The notes under the pieces are model-generated. The model was not told the DNA's origin, searched no databases, and saw nothing but the letters and a program-made list of their open reading frames with translations. From positions 83,488,777 to 83,552,776 of the forward strand of contig OZ018337.1 of assembly GCA_963969495.1 (NCBI GenBank): a stretch of 64,000 nucleotides of DNA, given 5' to 3'. The translations under genes and the position numbers were made by a program. This document shows positions 1 to 10,090 of this stretch, in pieces. Position 1 is the first letter of the stretch; each line of letters starts with the position of its first letter. The DNA comes from Ceratothoa steindachneri. Taxonomy: Eukaryota; Arthropoda; Malacostraca; Isopoda; Cymothoidae.

Positions 1-59
1 ACGTTGGTCGGTTCCTATCTGAAATTCTTTACCTATCAAGTACATCTTGAATATGTGTA

Positions 60-1981
60 TTTCGTAGAATTCTTTCTGATAAGAACCCTACTTACCTGTC
101 ACCACTTTTATCTAGTGTCGTAGAATGCCCCCCCTTTTTGTTCTATCTCTAAGAGTGCTAAGTGTGTCTAATATATATTGATATTATAAGAATATCCTAA
201 AGAACAGAGCCGTTACCAAACACGTAAGGATATAAAAGAAACGCCCACTAATTCACAAAATAAACTTATATTTTATCTTTAACCATTGAATACACAACCT
301 TTATACATTAACTACAGCAATACTCTAAATATTATTATAAACAAGAATTAATTAAATTAGGTACCCTCCAAAATTGGTTAACGTTTTCTCTAGACAAAAC
401 AATAATATAAGAATTAGGCTTACGGACGCATGTGGAGTTTAAAGGCCTCAGAAATGTTATTGACTCACGACGCGTGCCGGATTTCCAGGTTTAGATGGGC
501 GAAATTCCACGGTCGTTTTGGCGAGGGTAGCAGCTGGGGGGTCCACACGTTCTTCCGGGGGGCAAGGGTTCTTTAAGGAGGAGAACCAAGACGGTGCTTT
601 ATGCAACACCTAGGCAGTCGTGGTCTCTCTGGCGAGAGTGAGTCGAACTTGTTTCTTAAATCAAGTTAACTTGGAGTGCAGTGTTATCACCGAGTAACGA
701 GCTCGAGGAGGAGCTTTTCTCTTTCGTTACTTATTTCTTTATGGAAGAGGACTGAACTCGGGGAGGGTCTTCTTCACGGGCGAGGATAACGGAGGGGGGT
801 TTCTCTGGCGAGAATAAGTTACTTAATGTTTGGTGTGGCCACCGAATAACGGGCTCGAGGGGGAGCCTTTTCCTTCTTCTTCTTAATTCCTCAAGGACGA
901 GGAATACCTCTGGTGTTTAAGGTGCGCCAGGATATGAGGAGTGTCTCTGGCGAGAGTAAGTCGAACTTCCTAAAGTTCACTTATCGTTTGGTTTGATAAC
1001 CAGAGACTTAGCTCAAGCATGAGCTTTTTCTTAGCCCCTTAAGGTAGGTAGCCCTGCCTCTCTTGCAGGGTACTTCTTGGTCTAACGAGCCAAGTATTCT
1101 ACCTCTCCAGTCTCGGTAGCTCGGTTGTGGATCCGAGGACTTCGTCACCTAGAGACTGACGTATACTACCTCCTTCTTCTTTTCTTAATTCCTCAAGGAC
1201 GAGGAATACCCCTGGTGTTTAAGGTGCACCAGGATATGAGAAGTCTCTCTGGCGAGAGTAAGTCGAACTTACCAAAGTTCAACTCATCGTTTGGTTTGAT
1301 AACCAGGAAATTAGCTCAAGGATGAGCTTTTTCTTAGCCCCTTAAGGTAGGTAGCCCTGCCTCTCTTGCAGGGTACTTCTTGGTCTGGCGACCCAAATAA
1401 ACTACCTCTCTAGTCTCGGTAGTTCGGTTTGATCCGAAGACTTCGTCACCTAGAGACTGAAGTATACTACCAATCCAGTCTAGGTAGCTCGGTTTTGGAT
1501 CCGAGGACTTCGTCACCTGGCCTGACGTATACTACCAATCCAGTCTAGGTAGCTCGGTTTTGGATCCGAGGACTTCGTCACCTGGCCTGACGTATACTAC
1601 CTCGATTTTTATCAGAGTTCCTCATTTATACCTCGCACCCCCACTGGGGGAGTGGTAAGGGGGAGAGGGGCTTGAAAACGGCCCCAGGAGAGTTCTTTTT
1701 CCAAAAGATCTTTCCCACGAAGTCAAACATCGGCTCCTCGTTAGCCATCGAGATTGGGAGAAACCCGTCTCCAATTTCTTGTTCGACGTGAAACTGGATC
1801 TCACTCTCCTGGGGGAGATCTTACCTTTTTGACCTTTAGGGTCTTTTATGTCACTGGGTTGTGCCACGTTATGGTTAAGCAATGACCCGCCGATGCCTTC
1901 GACGGATGTCGTTGCGGTAACCGCCTTGGGACTGCATCACGAGTGACCGGGGCGGGGGGAGGAAGTGACCATTTCCCGACA
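60..1981 (-). mobile_element. family B LTR element remnant nested in A1
   Basis: Positions 116-1981 are the reverse complement of the family B LTR seen at 55914-57203 and 59269-60525. The terminal TCTACGACA, the GTTAACCAAT block and the leader near 1880-1980 all match. On its left, 76-115 is the primer-binding-site end of the internal region, and 60-75 resembles the last bases of a second LTR. Almost the whole interior and one LTR have therefore been lost. The flanks GTGTA (55-59) and GTCTA (1982-1986) fit a five-base target duplication with one mismatch, and joining them restores the RNase H alignment to copy A2. This LTR is about 1.87 kb instead of 1.29 kb because of internal tandem duplications. 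Confidence 0.8.
615..1605. repeat. stacked tandem duplications inside the family B LTR
   Basis: Three layers of direct duplication are visible. A block of about 165 bp beginning with a CTCTGGCGAGA-type hairpin occurs near 615-780 and again near 808-880. A block of about 290 bp recurs near 876-1167 and 1168-1450. A unit of about 65 bp, containing CCGAGGACTTCGTCACCT, repeats in tandem near 1412, 1479 and 1542, with an older copy near 1103. Together these account for the extra 575 bp or so relative to the other two LTRs of the family. Confidence 0.7.
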
Positions 1982-1986
1982 GTCTA

Positions 1987-2685
1987 TGACCCAGATAATT
2001 GATAGTGCTTCCTTTTCTATAGTGGCATATCTCTTTCACGTGGTAATAATTGACGACTAGCATATGCAACTAGATGACTTGTTCCGTCATCCTCGTATTA
2101 AAGGAGTACACTTCCAATGCCCTCGTTGGACGCGTCTGTCTTAATCCCAAAGGATTTTTCCTGGTTGGGCAACTTTAAAATGTGGGCAGAAATGAGCTTA
2201 CTCTTGAGCTGATTAAAATGGGAAATAGCGACATCATTCCAACGTAGATAATCGGGTACATTCTTTTTTAAAAAGGAGCTGAGGGCCGTTGAAATTGCAG
2301 CGAAATTCGGAACGAATCGCCGATAGTACGCAGCTGATCCTAGGAACGATCTTAATTGCTTCTTTGTAATCGGGAGGGGCATGTCGGCGATTGCCTTAAT
2401 CTTATCCTCTTGAAGACCCAACTGGCTTTGTCCTATTTTGAAACCCAAATATTTTATGGTTTCGTGGGGAAAATGGCATTTGCGGGGGCCAATGGTGAGG
2501 CCATTTTCGCGCAGTCGCTCGCAAAGAGCTAATAGGGTGGTTAAATGGTGACTCCATTCAAATAGTTCTTGTAACTCACTCTTTCGATGTGGTGTAAGTT
2601 GCGCGTCAATATCCAGGTCAGAGGTTTCCAAAGAAACGCCTGGTAGAGAAGGAGGAGGGTAACCAGCATCACGTTGGGTGCACAC
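1987..2685 (-). pseudogene. A1 pol: truncated RT C-terminal part and RNase H N-terminal part
   Basis: The open frame from 2685 to 2098 begins in the linker that follows integrase in copy A2. It then jumps from QELF straight to EWSHHLTTLL, so the RT region carrying the Y-x-D-D-type motif is absent. What follows is the RT thumb/connection region (KCHF, IKYLGFKIG, KKQLRSFLGSA) and the start of RNase H (FGIKTDASNEGIGSVLL, with its first catalytic Asp). The frame then breaks. RNase H continues out of frame to about 1987, where the family B insertion lies, and resumes at 59-1. Without the RT palm this protein would be inactive as a polymerase. Confidence 0.85.
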
Positions 2686-2691
2686 TATCTA

Positions 2692-3540
2692 TCATACATC
2701 AAGGGACTCCGCGGGGGAATCTTCTTCAAGCGCCGATGTTTCGTCTAGTTCTACGAAGGTATCTCCATGGGCGCGTTGGGGGTTCTTTTTTTCTTGAAGT
2801 CCACGGACGGTCTCCGTGTCCTTGTCTTGGGCCTTATCGCCTGAGGGTGCTAGTATTTCAGACTCCTTTTGTGCCGTCCTAAAGTCCTGGTTAAGGGTCT
2901 CCGAGAAATCGGACGGTATCGGGGTTCTGAGGGGGATGGACTCTTGGGCTTCCTGCTCAGCTCGACCTTGAGGAAGGGCGGCCTGAGCCACAGGGTCGGA
3001 ACATACTTTGGGGCTCTGTCCTATAAGTACGGAACAGAATTGTATGTGTGCTGAAATTACTTCAGCCTAGCCATCATAATATTGACACTGCATTTAAAAT
3101 CTAACGTCGGGAAATTGGTTCGCCCGCCCAAGGTAGGCATGTACCACCGCAAATTTTTCGTGGTTATGGTGGACTGGGGGGAGGAGTTTGTCGGACACGA
3201 TGAAACACGTACATCCTGTGTCCCTGACAAAAGTCGATACTCGGCAGCCGTTCAGGCTGCCCTCCTCAAATTTCAAAGTTCCCGATGAACTTTTATCAAA
3301 AATAAAATTTACCTGGTTGCCTGACGGAGGGGGAGAAGTTGCTGCTTGGGTCTGCACCACCGGGGGAGCCGGAATAGCATGAATCTGGTGAACTTGGTGG
3401 GCTAGTCCGCTTTTAAGCGTAGAATTTTGGGGGAAATTCCAGCTCATGTGGTTTTCTACACCACAAGTGAAGCATATGATTGGTCACTTCGGGAAGAGAG
3501 ATGAAGGAGAAATCTTAACGGGAGATTTGGAGTCCCCCAA
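2692..3540 (-). pseudogene. A1 Gag zinc knuckle, aspartic protease and linker
   Basis: The minus-strand frames at 3447-3094 and 2991-2692, plus sequence up to 3540, encode a CCHC-type zinc knuckle (ICFTCGVENHMSWNF, last Cys changed to Phe), a proline-rich spacer and an aspartic protease. The protease active site reads FVRDTGCTCFIVSDKLLP, so the DTG triad is intact here, unlike in copy A2. A frameshift near 3060-3094 separates the protease from a charged linker. The linker ends TVRGLQE and is then joined directly to KKNPQRAHGDTF. In copy A2 these two segments are about 1.2 kb apart with integrase between them. Confidence 0.8.
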
Positions 3541-3693
3541 AATTATTATCTTTGAGCTCAGTTCCACTTCTTATGCATATCGAAGTTACTTTATATCAGC
3601 CTGCCAGACATTCACGCACTCTAAAGATAATTAAAGAAGTTCCCTCAATGAATAGTTATATATGGTATATCGTCAAGAGTCCATTCTATGACA
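3541..3693 (+). mobile_element. inverted family A LTR end (last about 150 bp)
   Basis: This stretch is the reverse complement of 5129-5285. It contains the TGAGCTCAGTTCC block, the AAAGATAATTAAAGAAGTTCC block and the LTR terminus ending in ACA at 3693. Its orientation is opposite to the surrounding A1 element, and it joins the zinc-knuckle coding sequence abruptly near 3540. Confidence 0.85.
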
Positions 3694-3716
3694 TATATAT
3701 ATCTACTATTTAAATT

Positions 3717-3726
3717 TGGTATCAGG
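3717..3726 (+). other. primer binding site of the inverted family A segment
   Basis: TGGTATCAGG lies 23 bases after the LTR end. The family B element has TGGTGTCAGG at the same place, and the minus-strand family A copy at 5088-5079 reads TGGTGTCAGG. This is consistent with the 3' end of a tRNA-Leu ending CCTGACACCA; the tRNA assignment is inference from memory of metazoan tRNA-Leu. Confidence 0.55.
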
Positions 3727-4055
3727 TGTGTAAGGTTTAACGCTATATCTTTGCAAACACTGGTCTCAGTCAAGTAAAGCATAGTGTTATTCGTTATAAA
3801 AATAGAGTATAGTAGTTCCCTTTTGTTTTAACGATTGCTATCCCCTTTTTTTAAACTTAAGAAGCTGGAGTAGCTCAAGGAACTGTAATAATAATTTGTT
3901 TGTGTTTTTTTGTGATTTTAGTCAGTGGTTATTTAGATTAAGAAACCAAGAACGAATAGGTCATTGCCCATATTTAGGTAGGTTATTTCTATAGAGGCTT
4001 TATTTTTGTTGCAAGGAATTTTAGTTGGAGGACTAGTGCGCCCCCAAGTGCAAAG

Positions 4056-5075
4056 ATGACTCAGTTCGAAATCTTTAAAGCGCAAGGAGAATCATCGGGA
4101 CTCTCCGGGAAAGAACTAATTGAGTACGTTCAAGAGGAGCAAAGACCAGAAAGAGAAATCCAACGAGAAAAGAGAAAAGAGAAATCCAACAAGAAGAAAG
4201 AGAAGAACGAAAAAGAGAAAGAAAGGAACAGAAAAGACAAGCTGAGCCTCACCATTAGATTGAAATAGCTCGTGTTGAAGCAGAGATACAGTCCGCCAGT
4301 TTCCGTACGAACCCCCCCCCCCCAATCTCTCACTAAAGCTCCCCAATTTCAAGGATGGAGAGGATTTCGAAGCATTTATAGCCCACTTCGAAAAGATCCT
4401 CGGAATCAATAACATGGATCTGGAGGCTGAAGGTGTAGCCAGATTACTTTCCCTGTTAAATTGTAAATTGCGCGAAATTTTTATATCTTTACCATCTGAG
4501 TGTACAATTAACAACAGCACCTTAAAAGCTGAGTTATTGGCCGCTCATACACATGACTCCCGATTTCTACCGCCAAGAATTTCGAGCAGATCGTATTAAA
4601 CCCGGACAGACGTTCCGTCAATTCGGATACATTCTTCAGAGGAATTTTAAATTTTGGTTAGAATCCTCAAAGGTTGATCTGAACTACGAGTCCTTAACAC
4701 ACTTCGTGTTGCGAGATCAATTTTTGGCGTCTCTCCCGACGGAGATCCGCGCGTTCGTCAAAGATCGTCGGTGCCAGACCTTTAAAGAATGTACCGAAGA
4801 AGCGGATGTCTATGCCGCAAGCCATAATTTATACCCAAAGGAGAATCGAACTTCTCACTAACCTCCAAACCAGGAAAGAAGGAAGGATTCGCGCCCCTTC
4901 CCAGGAAAGCTGGCAAAGTTTCCGTGCCCCGTAAAACCCCAAAACTTCTTTCCTCAAAACCAACAACGGGACTCCAAACCTCCCGTTATGATTTCTCATC
5001 CATCTCTTTTCCCGAAGCGACAAATCATATGCTTCACCTGTGGTGTAGAAAACTACATGAGCTGGAATTGCCCCC
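4056..5075 (+). pseudogene. gypsy family A gag (inverted segment)
   Basis: The start codon at 4056 opens a frame beginning MTQFEIFKAQGESSGLSGK, a short conserved Gag N-terminus, followed by a Lys/Glu/Arg-rich coiled-coil-like tract. After a poly-C frameshift near 4315 the capsid region continues in frames at 4414-4599 and 4553-4861. It shows a SCAN-like capsid pattern (FYRQEFR, GQTFRQFGYILQRNF, EIRAFVKDRR, EADVYAASHN). A stop and a further frame change precede a CCHC knuckle (ICFTCGVENYMSWNC, Tyr where His is expected). The reading ends abruptly near 5075 against a primer binding site of the opposite orientation. Minus-strand frames over 4116-4520 are shadows of the low-complexity tract. Confidence 0.8.
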
Positions 5076-5078
5076 ACA

Positions 5079-5088
5079 CCTGACACCA
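5079..5088 (-). other. A1 primer binding site
   Basis: On the minus strand this reads TGGTGTCAGG, separated from the LTR (5129) by a spacer made largely of (AT)n. It marks the start of the A1 internal region, but the gag leader expected to its left has been replaced by the inverted segment. Confidence 0.6.
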
Positions 5089-5097
5089 AATTTAAAT

Positions 5098-5099
5098 AG

Positions 5100-5128
<29 letters not shown>
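5098..5128. repeat. (AT)n microsatellite between LTR and primer binding site
   Basis: About 31 bases of alternating A and T. The same position in copy A2 (15236-15270) also holds an (AT)n tract, and the inverted copy has a shorter one (3693-3702), so the tract belongs to the element. Confidence 0.95.
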
Positions 5129-5131
<3 letters not shown>

Positions 5132-6432
5132 AGAATGGACTCTCGACGATATACCATATATAACTATTCGTTGAGGGAACTTCTTTAATTATCTTTAGAC
5201 TGCGTGAATGTCTGGCGGGCTAATATTATGTATCTTCGATATGCTTAAGAAATGGAACTGAGCTCAAGGATAATAATATTGCTATCATTAATAAAATAGA
5301 GTTTTATTAATAATAACTATCAACAAACACAAAACGGAAAATATTGACATAAACAGAGAATGGAAACGGTCTTTGGGGCTCGGGCTAATCCGAGGATTGA
5401 AGGATTTACAAAGGTAAAACAAATATAGAGGTAAAGAGATTTTATGTTTCGCTACACCATTTAAAGCACAGGATAGATTTGACAAAAGGGGTCAATACTC
5501 AAAGGTAACGTTTGGCTTACGTAACTTTATACAGCTGGTGCAGTGTAAGGTGACGTGAAGGAATTTTTGGTCCGCTGGCGAGTTCCAGCCGAAGGGGGGG
5601 AATAAAATGATCCTGACGTGGCGTCTTGGGAATGAGAACCGTTTCTCGACGAACGGCTTGAAGAACAATGGCTGTTCTACGTTGTTCTCTTTTGAACAAC
5701 AGGGGGAGTGAGAACCGTCTCTTGTATACGGCTCAAGAACAATGGCTGTTGTACATAATGTGTTTTCTTCTGAACAACAAGGGGGAAGGGTGAGAACCGT
5801 TTCTTGGCGAACGGACTCAAAAGAACAATGGCTGTTCTACGTTGTTCTCTTCTAAACAACGGGGGAAGGGTGAGAACCGTTTCTTGTCAACGGGGCTCGA
5901 ACGAACAATGGCTGTTCTAACGTTGTTCTCTTTCTGAACAACGAGTGGGAAGCCTTGAGGACTTGGCGTCACGAAAGGCTCGAACCTTAGCACTCAAGGG
6001 ATATTGTCCTCCTTCTGGATAAGTGATGGTGTATCTCGAGGTCGAGGTCCCTTGGCGCACAAAGTGAGGGAGGGTCGTGGTGATGTTTCGCGACGAAAAT
6101 CTGGATCTCCAATCTGATCTTAGTCGTAAAGTTTTGATCTAAATAGTCGAGACACTCCTTTGGCGTGGGGGACAATGGAGTGGGAGCTTCGAGGGAATGC
6201 ACAGCCGAGCCTGGGAACAATGCCTTATCTGTCCATAAGCCTAACTCAATCTGGCGAGGTCGGCGTATGGGGGCGAACGGGCGGACGATTACCTTCTTGT
6301 TTAAACATTGAAATCCAGTGGCTGTGATAAGGCGCCAAGCTTCTAAGTTAAAATGCACGTGCGAGCATCGTGGTTTTAAAATAATATGTGATAGGAGTTG
6401 AAACTAACACTGCCTCAACCCGTTCTATCACA
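5129..6432 (-). mobile_element. A1 5' LTR
   Basis: 1304 bp, almost the same length as the A2 left LTR. On the minus strand it starts TGTGATAGAACGGG (6432) and ends near TTCTACA (5129). It contains AATAAA on the minus strand near 5297-5310, a plausible polyadenylation signal, and the four-unit minisatellite described separately. The base after 6432 is flanking DNA. Confidence 0.85.
5634..5952. repeat. four-unit minisatellite in the A1 LTR, with paired hairpins
   Basis: Units of about 76-82 bp begin with GAGAACCGT at 5634, 5710, 5792 and 5872. Each unit contains two inverted repeats: GAACAATGGCTGTTC, and a GTTGTTC/GAACAAC stem with a loop of six or seven bases. The same four-unit array occurs in both A2 LTRs. 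Confidence 0.9.
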
Positions 6433-8437
6433 CTAACTTAGTTGAGCAACATATGTAAATATTGCTTTAATTATAGGTCTAATCAGGTGCTGAGAATTAA
6501 TTCGCCGATTAAAAAGTGGATGAGGGAACGTAATTGATTCTATAATATTTCAAACTCCAGCAAATGCTGTCATTGATTATAACCGATAACTTTGGTATTG
6601 TCAAATGTGAAATAAGAACACGTAAAATAAATAAGACAAAAATACTAGCGTTCTTTTCATGTCATAAACTCAAATGATTTTATAAATATACAAGCCGCTG
6701 TTCTCTTCCTTAACAGGAAGAGCTTGGTTACACAGACACCCCATGGGGGTGTGGCCTACGGCCTTATTTGCTAATCGTAACAGTTTTTTTTAATCCCCTT
6801 TATAGACTCTTTATTTTATCACCCTGAACACCCTTTTCTTCTTCATCTTCTTCTTTATCCTCTTCTTCATCTTCTTTTTCATCTTCTTCCTTATCTTCAT
6901 GTTCATCTTCTTCTTCATCTTTATCTTCATCTTCTTTTTGTTCTTCATCTTCATCTTCATTTTCATCTTCATCTTTGTCTTCTTCTTCAGCTATATCTTC
7001 TTCTTCTTCTTCTTCCTGATCTTTTTAACTATTTCAATCCTTTGAATTTCCAACTAAGCAAAAAAAAAACATTTATAAATTTTCAAAAAATCTCCATCTT
7101 AACTTATAGAGTTATAAATAATCGTAAGACAAAAAGAGAGGACTTTGGGAGTTTTGAGAATGCTGTGGCCATTCTCGTAAGAATACGGGCTATTTAGGTT
7201 AAACTTCAAATGAAGACTTTGCGAACATTTTTAAAATAGAAAATATAAAAGTTACATATACAATCTAATCGATAGTATTGAAGATGATACACTAGTAAAT
7301 ATGGATATTAGTGAAAATGAATAGACTTTTTGTCTTTTGAATACATAAAGGCTATTAGAGTTCATTGGCTGAGATAGTGGAGGAGCTGGCGGTAAATAGC
7401 TAAATAAATCTAATTCACTCTTAGCGTAGCTTTTAAAGCGGACCCTCATGGCTAAGAAATTTGCTCGAATAATGTTAGGTAATAATCGCGAGATCGTCAA
7501 AGATAAAGTTTAGATTAGTTTATGTCTATTTCAAAGGTGCTTAGAAACCGATGATCATTAAGGCCTCGATAATGCTGGAAACTCAAGAAATAGACGCCGG
7601 AGTATTAAAATGGATTGGAGATTGTTTGGAAAAAAGGGCACACATTTGTTTCTCTTAACAGAAATAATTCTTCAAAGAATGGTGAGAGGCGGCGTACCTC
7701 AGAGATCTTGACATAAATCAATCAAAAAAATAAGAAAATTAGCCGATTATATGAAATAAGGGACCATGAAAAATATGATGATGGCAGAGAAAACTGGCAA
7801 AATGGCTAAGAAAGAGTTTTTATTAGTCTTAAAGATGGCAGATTAAATTCATTTTAAATGCATTCAAAATAGAAATAGATCTCGATAACTAAATATCGAA
7901 TAATATAAAATTATAAGAAAACTGCAGCATAACTTTATTGGGAGAGTTGGGTTCTAGGTTACATACAGGTAAATTAGGCATTTTATGTATATAAGATCCC
8001 ATCCGATTAATGCGCTGCAATTCTGGACTCATAGAACCAAAAGGACTTTACGGATTGGAAGACGTTTCCATCGATCGTGAGAAAACAGCAGGTAGAAACT
8101 CGATTTACTTCCACTGGAAGATCGGTATAATAGTGGCCAACATATTAAGTCTTTAGCATATTCGACTAGTTCAATATTATAAAATATAATCAAAATATTT
8201 CTGATAGATAGTCAAGGAGAGACTAAAAGTAACGGACATATATTTCATATTTAACAAAAGATTTAAAAAAACAATAAAACCAAATTTATTTTTTTATAAA
8301 ATAACAGCAACTTGGAATATAGTACGTAAGAAAGGCGTTAAAAAGACTAGTGAAAAGATTTTTATCTGAGAATAAATAAAGTTTACATTAAAATATAATT
8401 TAAGTATATAAGAAGAGTTAGACTAATTCTTCCTTCC
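6433..8437. other. AT-rich DNA without a recognisable gene
   Basis: Nothing coding is recognisable. Open frames here (for example 7252-7500 minus) have no motif I recognise. The only notable structure is the pyrimidine-rich repeat listed next. Confidence 0.6.
6829..7020. repeat. (TTC/ATC)n pyrimidine-rich repeat
   Basis: About 190 bases of interspersed CTT, TTC and CAT triplets, almost pure pyrimidine on the plus strand except for regularly spaced A. The minus strand would read Glu/Asp/Lys codons, but no open frame with flanking non-repeat sequence supports a protein. Confidence 0.9.
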
Positions 8438-8439
8438 TA

Positions 8440-8466
8440 CAGGATGTCCACAAAGTCTTGGTACAT
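8440..8466 (+). repeat. mariner left terminal inverted repeat
   Basis: 27 bases that pair with 17276-17302 with four or five mismatches, next to the TA duplication at 8438-8439. Confidence 0.9.
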
Positions 8467-8516
8467 AGAAATTTTAATATTTTATTTATTTATGTTATTT
8501 TTCCTCCCCAGATCGA

Positions 8517-8784
8517 ATGATGGCTCTGTCCAAAGAAAAAAGAATCGAGTTGGTACTCTTAAGTGGACAAGAAGGATGGTCTTATCGCAAAATCGCAGAT
8601 GAATTTAACCTTCCACACCCTGATTTTACTGCCGTCGGGAAATTTGTCAAGACGTTTAAAGAAACAGGCCGTGTCTTGGACGAAACCCGTTCCGGGTGAC
8701 CAAAGACTTGAAACGAAACGAAAGAGGTTTTCATGGCCAAGATTGCTGCTAGCTTAAAGAAATCACTTTGTCGGACATCCATGG
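8517..8784 (+). pseudogene. mariner transposase N-terminal helix-turn-helix part
   Basis: The open frame 8517-8699 begins MMALSKEKRIELVLLSGQ and contains GWSYRKIADEFN, the DUF4817-type helix-turn-helix that binds the terminal repeat in this mariner subfamily. It ends at DETRSG with a stop. The protein continues in another frame (KIAASLKKSLCRTS) until the gypsy LTR begins at 8785. The catalytic half lies at 16502-17240. Frameshifts and the insertion make it non-functional. Confidence 0.85.
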
Positions 8785-10090
8785 TGTCGGAGAATGGACT
8801 CTCGACGATATACGATATATAACTATTCGTTGAGGGAACTTATTTAATTATCTTTAGAGTGCGTGGATGTCTCGGCTGGCCGATATTATGTATCTTCGAT
8901 ATGCTTAAGAAGTGGAACTGAGCTCAAGGATAATAATATTGCTATCATTAATAAAATAGAGTTTTATTAATAATAACTATCAACAACACACAAAACGGAA
9001 AATATTGACATAAACAGAGAATGGAAAGGGTCGTGGGAAATCTAGCTAATCCGAGGATTAAGATAGATTTAAAAAGGTAAAACAAATATAAAGTTAAAGG
9101 GGTGGGATGGTTGGCTAAACCATTAAAAGCACAGGCTAGAGTTGACAAAAGGGTTAAATACTCAAAGGTAACGTTCGGCTTAAGTAATTATATTTGTTGT
9201 GCAGAGGAAGGCGACGTGACGAAATTTTCGGTCCGCTGAGAAGTTCCAGCCCAAGGAGGGGGGGGGAATTAAATGATCCTGACGTGGCGTCTTGGGAATG
9301 AGAACCGTTTTTTGACGAACGGCTTGAAGAACAATGGCTGTTCTAAGTTGTTCTCTTCTGAACAACAGGGGGGTGAGAACCGTCTCTTGTTTCGGGCTCG
9401 AAAACAATGGCTGTTGTAACGTTGTTCTCTTTCTGAACAACAGGGGGGGAGGGTGAGAACCGTTTCTCGTTAACGGGCGCAAAAGAAAAATGACTGTTCT
9501 ACGTTGTTCTCCTTTGAACAACAAGGGGCGGAGTGAGAACCGTTCCTGGTCAACGGGATCGAACGAACAATGGCTGTTCTAGCGTTGTTCTCTTTCTAAA
9601 CAACAGGAGAAGGCTTGTGGACTTGGCGTCACAAAGGCTTAGACCTTAGCACTTAAGGGATATTTTCCTTCTTCTGGATAAGTGATCGTGGATCTCGGGG
9701 TCGAAGGCTCTTTGGTGCACAAGGTGAGACTGGACCGTAGTGATGTCTCGCGAAGAAATTCTGGATCTCTTATCTGATCTTAGTGGTAAAGTTTCCAAAT
9801 AGATAGTCGGGACACCCCTTGGCGTGGGAAGACAATGGAGTGGGAACTTCGAGGGAATGCACAGCCGAGCCTAAGAACAAAGACTTATCTGCATATAAGC
9901 CTAACTCACATCTGGCGAATTCAGCGCATGGGGCGTGCGGGAGAAGATAAACCTCCGTGCTTAAACATTGACTCAGGTTGCTGCGATAAGGCGCCAGGCT
10001 TCAAAGCGAAGATGCACTTGGGTAGCATTGTGGTTTTAAATAACATTTGATAGTGGTTGAAATTATGCGGCCTCAACCCGTTCTATCACA
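8785..10090 (-). mobile_element. A2 3' LTR
   Basis: 1306 bp. On the minus strand it begins TGTGATAGAACGGGTTGAGG at 10090 and ends CATTCTCCGACA at 8785, giving TG...CA termini. A short purine run (GGAGGG) lies directly upstream on the coding strand (10092-10097) as a weak polypurine tract. AATAAA occurs on the minus strand near 8955-8965. Confidence 0.85.
9300..9605. repeat. four-unit minisatellite in the A2 3' LTR
   Basis: Units start at 9300, 9375, 9455 and 9535 and match those of the A1 LTR in order, length and internal hairpins. Confidence 0.9.

Larger units (their letters stand above)
1..6432 (-). mobile_element. gypsy family A, copy A1: rearranged, internally deleted LTR retrotransposon
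   Basis: The minus strand carries, in coding order, an intact-length 5' LTR (5129-6432), the C-terminal Gag zinc knuckle and protease (about 3540-3050), a linker, a truncated RT (2562-2190) and RNase H (2190-1987, continuing at 59-1). Comparison with copy A2 (8785-16501) shows two internal deletions. One, near 2783-2800, joins the post-protease linker directly to the post-integrase linker and removes the whole integrase. The other, near 2560, removes the RT fingers and palm with the catalytic motif. A family B element interrupts RNase H. The 5' UTR and gag N-terminus are present only as an inverted piece (3541-5075). The 3' LTR lies outside the window. This copy could not move on its own. Confidence 0.85.

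Noticed and set aside
4116..4520. 134-residue minus-strand frame with hydrophobic run
   Set aside because: It is the antisense of the Lys/Glu-rich gag tract; the Phe/Leu-rich reading is an artefact.
5634..5952. possible CRISPR-like array
   Set aside because: Units are direct repeats without unique spacers, inside an LTR of a eukaryotic retrotransposon.
8517..8699. functional small helix-turn-helix gene
   Set aside because: It is the N-terminus of a split mariner transposase bounded by a terminal repeat and a gypsy LTR.
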